Shown: positions 60,869-64,000 of the stretch, piece after piece
How positions within the stretch are numbered: position 1 is the first letter of the stretch
Layout of the letters: each line of letters opens with the position of its first letter
Source: Phocoena phocoena
Taxonomy: Eukaryota; Chordata; Mammalia; Artiodactyla; Phocoenidae
DNA: 64,000 bases
Direction of reading: 5' to 3'
Assembly: GCF_963924675.1 (NCBI RefSeq)
Contig: NC_089220.1
Span: forward strand, 49,300,639-49,364,638
Notes under the pieces: model-generated
Database searches by the model: none
Told to the model about the DNA's origin: nothing
Seen by the model: the letters and a program-made list of their open reading frames with translations, nothing else
Made by a program: the position numbers and the translations under genes

Positions 60869-61768
60869 TATAGTTATTCAGATCTGATATCTGGACGTTT
60901 TCTTGAAAATGAATGAAGCGAACCTATAATTTCAAGAACAACTGACTATATTTATTGTCAGTGACCAAATTGAAGCTTTCAAGAGAAAGTTAGAATTTTG
61001 AAAAACTTGTATCTGCTGTCTGACTTTGATAGCTTCCAAATATTTAAAGATTTTTAGGCTAAATCAGTGGTGATATCTATGAATGTGATTTTAAGATATT
61101 GTAATGATACGCATCAGCAGGTAGAAGACCTGCATAACTCAGTATCAGTAGTTTCCAAATGACCAATGCATGGTGTTATAAAATCATGGGTAGATAAAAG
61201 ATACAAATTCCAAGATAGTCCAATGGGTATTAATGTAACAGAGTACAAAAAGTTCATTGGTATCATTTCAGATTCCACACTACAACCTACCTTTGAGAAA
61301 CTACAATTTGTTGTATTCGGTTTAGTATCAATAAATAATATCTGTAATTAACTGAAAAAGATATAAAAATATTCCTCCCTTTTCTAACTACTTACCTATG
61401 TGAGGCCAGGTTTTCCTAATATTCTTCGAACAAAACAATACAGACATACAACAGATTGAATGCAGAAGCAGATGGAATAATTCAGCTATTCTCTATTAAG
61501 CTAAAGAGATTTATTTATAGCTCTTCTCAACAGATAATTTTGTTTTGGAAAATATGGTCATTTCACAAAAATATGTTATTTGTACTAACATGTAATGGGC
61601 TTATTATTATTGTCTTAAATGATACTTTAAAATTTTTCTCAGTTTGAAATTTTAACATAGGTAATGTTGATAGATATAAACTATGTAAGCAAAATTTCTT
61701 TGAGATTCTCAATAATTCTTAAGACGGCAAAGTGGTCCTGAGACCAAAAAGTTTGAGAACCATTATTA
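60869..61768 (+). mobile_element. hAT-type DNA transposon relic (3' part)
   Basis: The right end 'cctgagaccaaaaagtttga' 'gaaccatta' is the typical terminal sequence of hAT-Charlie/Tip100-like elements (inverse of CAGTGGTTCTCAAAC). The remaining open stretches (for example QFVVFGLVSINNICN near 61300) look like the C-terminal part of a hAT transposase. It is degraded and the family is not certain. Confidence 0.55.
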
Positions 61769-61904
61769 CATGTTATATACTGTTAGCCTACAGACAAATC
61801 TAATTTTGTCAACCTGATGTTATTTTATCCACTTTTCATCAAATAATACATTTTTATGGTACCGTAAACCATGATTTATCAATCTATATTCCACTCATTT
61901 TTCT

Positions 61905-62235
61905 GCAGCAAGAGAAAAAGACATATTACATGGAGAGTAACAAAATCTAAAATGACAGTGGAATTTTCAAGAATGTAAGTAAGAATATACTGGAATAACA
62001 TCTATAAAATATTGAAGGAAAATAAAACTGCTAGCCTAGAATTCTTTACCCGATGAAAAAACAAAAACAAACAAAAAATTGTTAAAATAACAAAAAGTGA
62101 AACAAGGACTTTTTCAGACATAAACAAGCTGAAATATTACATCACCAGTAGACCTGCACTACAAAAAGTGTTAAAGGAAAGTTTTACATCGATAGAAAAT
62201 TATACCAGTTGGAAATCTGGATCTAAATGAAGAAC
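61905..62235 (+). repeat. Old LINE-like fragment
   Basis: 'ggaataacatctataaaatattgaagg', 'cctagaattctttacccg' and 'ccagtagacctgcactacaaa' form a known ancient L1-type segment. The exact family is unresolved. Confidence 0.45.
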
Positions 62236-62259
62236 ACTGGAAATTCCAACTACATTGGC

Positions 62260-63290
62260 AAATATATTATTTTTCTCTTGCTGCTGTAACAAATTAGCAC
62301 AACTTCAGTGGCTTACACAATACATATTTATCTTACAGTTCTGTAAATCAGGAGTCCAACACAGGTCTCACTGGGCCAAAAATCAGGATGTCGGCAGGGC
62401 TGCATTCCTTTCTGGAGCCTCTAGGAAAGAATCCATTTCTTGACCTTTTCCAGTTTCTAGAGGTCACCTACATTTTCTGGTCATGAATCTCTTTTTCCCT
62501 CTTTAAAGCAAGCAATGTTGAATTTCTCTGACCCTTTTTCCATAGTAAGTCTCCCTCTGATTGTAACAGGGAAGGACAAATCTGACTTCATATTGGATCT
62601 GTTTCTTTTACATTAACTTTTGTATTCTATTGTTTTTGCTACAAGTTAATCACTAAAGGAATGTTGCCTATAGCTTAAAATATATTACATAATGGCTCAC
62701 CCCCGGGAACCCTGCCTCCTGTGCCTGAGCTTAAGCTAAAATACCCGTATTTAGCTCATAGGAAACATCCTGACCAGGTCCACCTGTGAATAGCTGCAGG
62801 AAAGAAGAAATTAACACATTCTCTCCAGCGTGTCTCCAGAACAAGGAAGTTATTTGCAGCAGCTTATGGCCTTTTTCATGGTACCTTCTCACCTCCTCCT
62901 CTTTGCTCTATACAAGAAACTAGCATCCAAACCCAGGCAAGATGGTCCTTTGGGACACTAATCCACCATCTTCTCAGTCTGCTGGCTTTCTGAAAAAGTG
63001 CTATTCCTTGCCGTAACAGCTCGCCTCTCGATTTACTGGCCTGTTGTGCAGAAGCAGTATGAGCTTCGTCTTGGTAACATGATTACAGCTGGGGAAAGTT
63101 CTTTGCTGTTAAGGACCTGTGATTAAATTGGACCCACCTGAACAATCCAGGATAGTCTTCCCATCTCAATACCCTTAACATGATCATGTCTGCAGAGTCC
63201 CCTTTGCCATGTAAAGAAACATATTCACAATTTTGGGGATTAACACATGGATATCTTTGGGGATCATAAGTGTGCCTACCACAGATGTAG
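62260..63290 (+). mobile_element. Old dispersed repeat, split by a solo LTR
   Basis: The left part (62260-62561: 'ttgctgctgtaacaaattag', 'ggtctcactgggccaaaaatc', 'tgtcggcagggctgcattcc') and right part (63080-63290: 'acaatccaggatagtcttcc', 'cccctttgccatgtaaagaa') are halves of one common ancient mammalian repeat. The family is not assigned. Confidence 0.6.
62558..63083 (+). mobile_element. Solo endogenous retrovirus LTR (518 bp) with 4-bp TSD
   Basis: The LTR spans 62562-63079, begins TGTAACAGGG and ends TTGGTAACA (the canonical TG...CA). It is flanked by TGAT on both sides (62558-62561 and 63080-63083). A 4-bp duplication is typical of class I (gamma-like) integrases. A possible promoter TATA-like CTCTATACAAG is at about 62907. 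No internal gag, pol or env is present: the provirus was lost by recombination between its LTRs. Orientation is inferred from the TATA position. Confidence 0.75.
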
Positions 63291-63545
63291 AAGACTTGAA
63301 CACTATCAACCAATTTAAACTGACATTTATGGAACATCTCACCCAACAACAGCAGAATACACATTCTTTTCAAGTGCATATGGAACATTTACCAAAATAG
63401 ACCATGTTCTGAGCCATAAAACAAATCTCAATACATTTAAGAGGATTCAAGTCATACAAAGTAAATTTTCTTTTAAAAGATTTTTACCAAGTATGATGAA
63501 CTCTCAAAACTCAACAATAAATAAACCCAATAAAAACTGACAAAG
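63291..63545 (+). mobile_element. L1 ORF2 endonuclease fragment
   Basis: 'ttgaacactatcaaccaatt', 'aacagcagaatacacattc' and 'ccatgttctgagccataaaa' are endonuclease-region landmarks of an old L1. The order then jumps to a later ORF2 segment ('actctcaaaactcaacaata'). Confidence 0.7.
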
Positions 63546-63855
63546 GGACTTCCCTGGTGGCGCAGTGGTTAGGAATCCACCTGCCAATGCAAGGGACATG
63601 GGTTTGATTCCTGCTCCAGGAAGATTCCACATGCCACAGAGCAACTAAGCCCGTGTGCTGCAACTACTGAGCCCGCATGCTGCAACTACTGAAGCCCATG
63701 CGCCTAGAGCCTGTGCTCTGCAACGAGAAGCCACTGTAATGAGAAGCCTGCGCACCACAACCAAGAGTAGCCCCCGCTCACCACAACTAGAGAAAGTCCA
63801 TGTGCAGCAATGAAGACCCAAGGCAGCCCTGCCCCCCCCAAAAAACGGACAAAGA
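63537..63855 (+). mobile_element. Long-form CHR SINE, sense
   Basis: GGACTTCCCTGGTGGCGCAG head, long body with 'gagtagcccccgctcaccac', and a CCCCCCCCAAAAAA end. Flanks CTGACAAAG and CGGACAAAG mark the insertion into L1. Confidence 0.9.
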
Positions 63856-64000
63856 TTTGAACAGGCACCAAATAAGATATAAGAATGGCAAATAAGCACA
63901 TGAAAAAAATCTTAATATCATTAGTCATTACAGAAAGGCTAACTAAAACCACAATAAGATATCACTACATACCTACTAAAATGGCTAACGATAAATGAGT
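63847..64000 (+). mobile_element. L1 ORF2 C-terminal fragment, runs off window
   Basis: 'gacaaagatttgaacaggca', 'gcaaataagcacatgaaaaa' and 'ccacaataagatatcactac' are late ORF2 landmarks. It continues the L1 interrupted by the CHR insertion. Confidence 0.7.

Noticed and set aside
62562..63079. Possible retroviral coding remains around the LTR
   Set aside because: There is no primer-binding-site to gag/pol sequence after the LTR. Both flanks are halves of one older repeat, so it is a solo LTR.

Overview
The window is mammalian nuclear DNA, most likely from a cetacean. The protein-coding part is the 3' two-thirds of NIN (ninein), read on the + strand. The lineage call rests on about fifteen tRNA-derived SINEs of the CHR type (starting GGGCTTCCCTGGTGG), including several young copies with intact target-site duplications, and on the absence of any recognisable ruminant BovB/Bov-tA element. 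Hippo also carries CHR elements, so 'cetacean' is the best rather than the only reading.

Region 1 to 32859 holds 15 constitutive-looking NIN coding exons, all with GT-AG splice sites and a continuous reading frame. They encode roughly the last 1,470 residues of a protein known to be about 2,090 to 2,130 residues long. The EF-hand/N-terminal part lies upstream of the window. The product is a coiled-coil centrosomal protein that anchors microtubule minus ends at subdistal appendages of the mother centriole. One exon is giant (2,145 nt, 1327-3471) and a multiple of three. It has a poor polypyrimidine tract and a TGCATG (RBFOX-type) element 71 bases upstream. A second, alternative terminal exon (28396 to about 28920) has its own stop and tandem AATAAA signals. 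It would replace the last 107 residues with a 20-residue tail. Both features agree with the developmentally switched splicing reported for ninein.

Region 32860 to about 36545 is the probable 3' UTR, AT-rich, with several candidate poly(A) signals. Region 36.5 to 42.2 kb is intergenic and contains only ancient repeats (MIR, L2-like, hAT-type).

Region 42.2 to 60.9 kb is a dense nest of L1 retrotransposons. Old L1 bodies are interrupted by younger 5'-truncated L1s, which are in turn interrupted by CHR SINEs. Two blocks (43672-47668 and 52623-57015) share the same unusual L1-L1 junction, which shows that one derives from the other or from a common source. The last 3 kb hold a hAT relic, an old dispersed repeat split by a solo retroviral LTR (62562-63079, 4-bp duplication), and more L1 and CHR.

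I saw no bacterial-style operon, CRISPR array or novel multi-gene system. The interesting material is NIN splicing architecture and the structure of the L1 nest.
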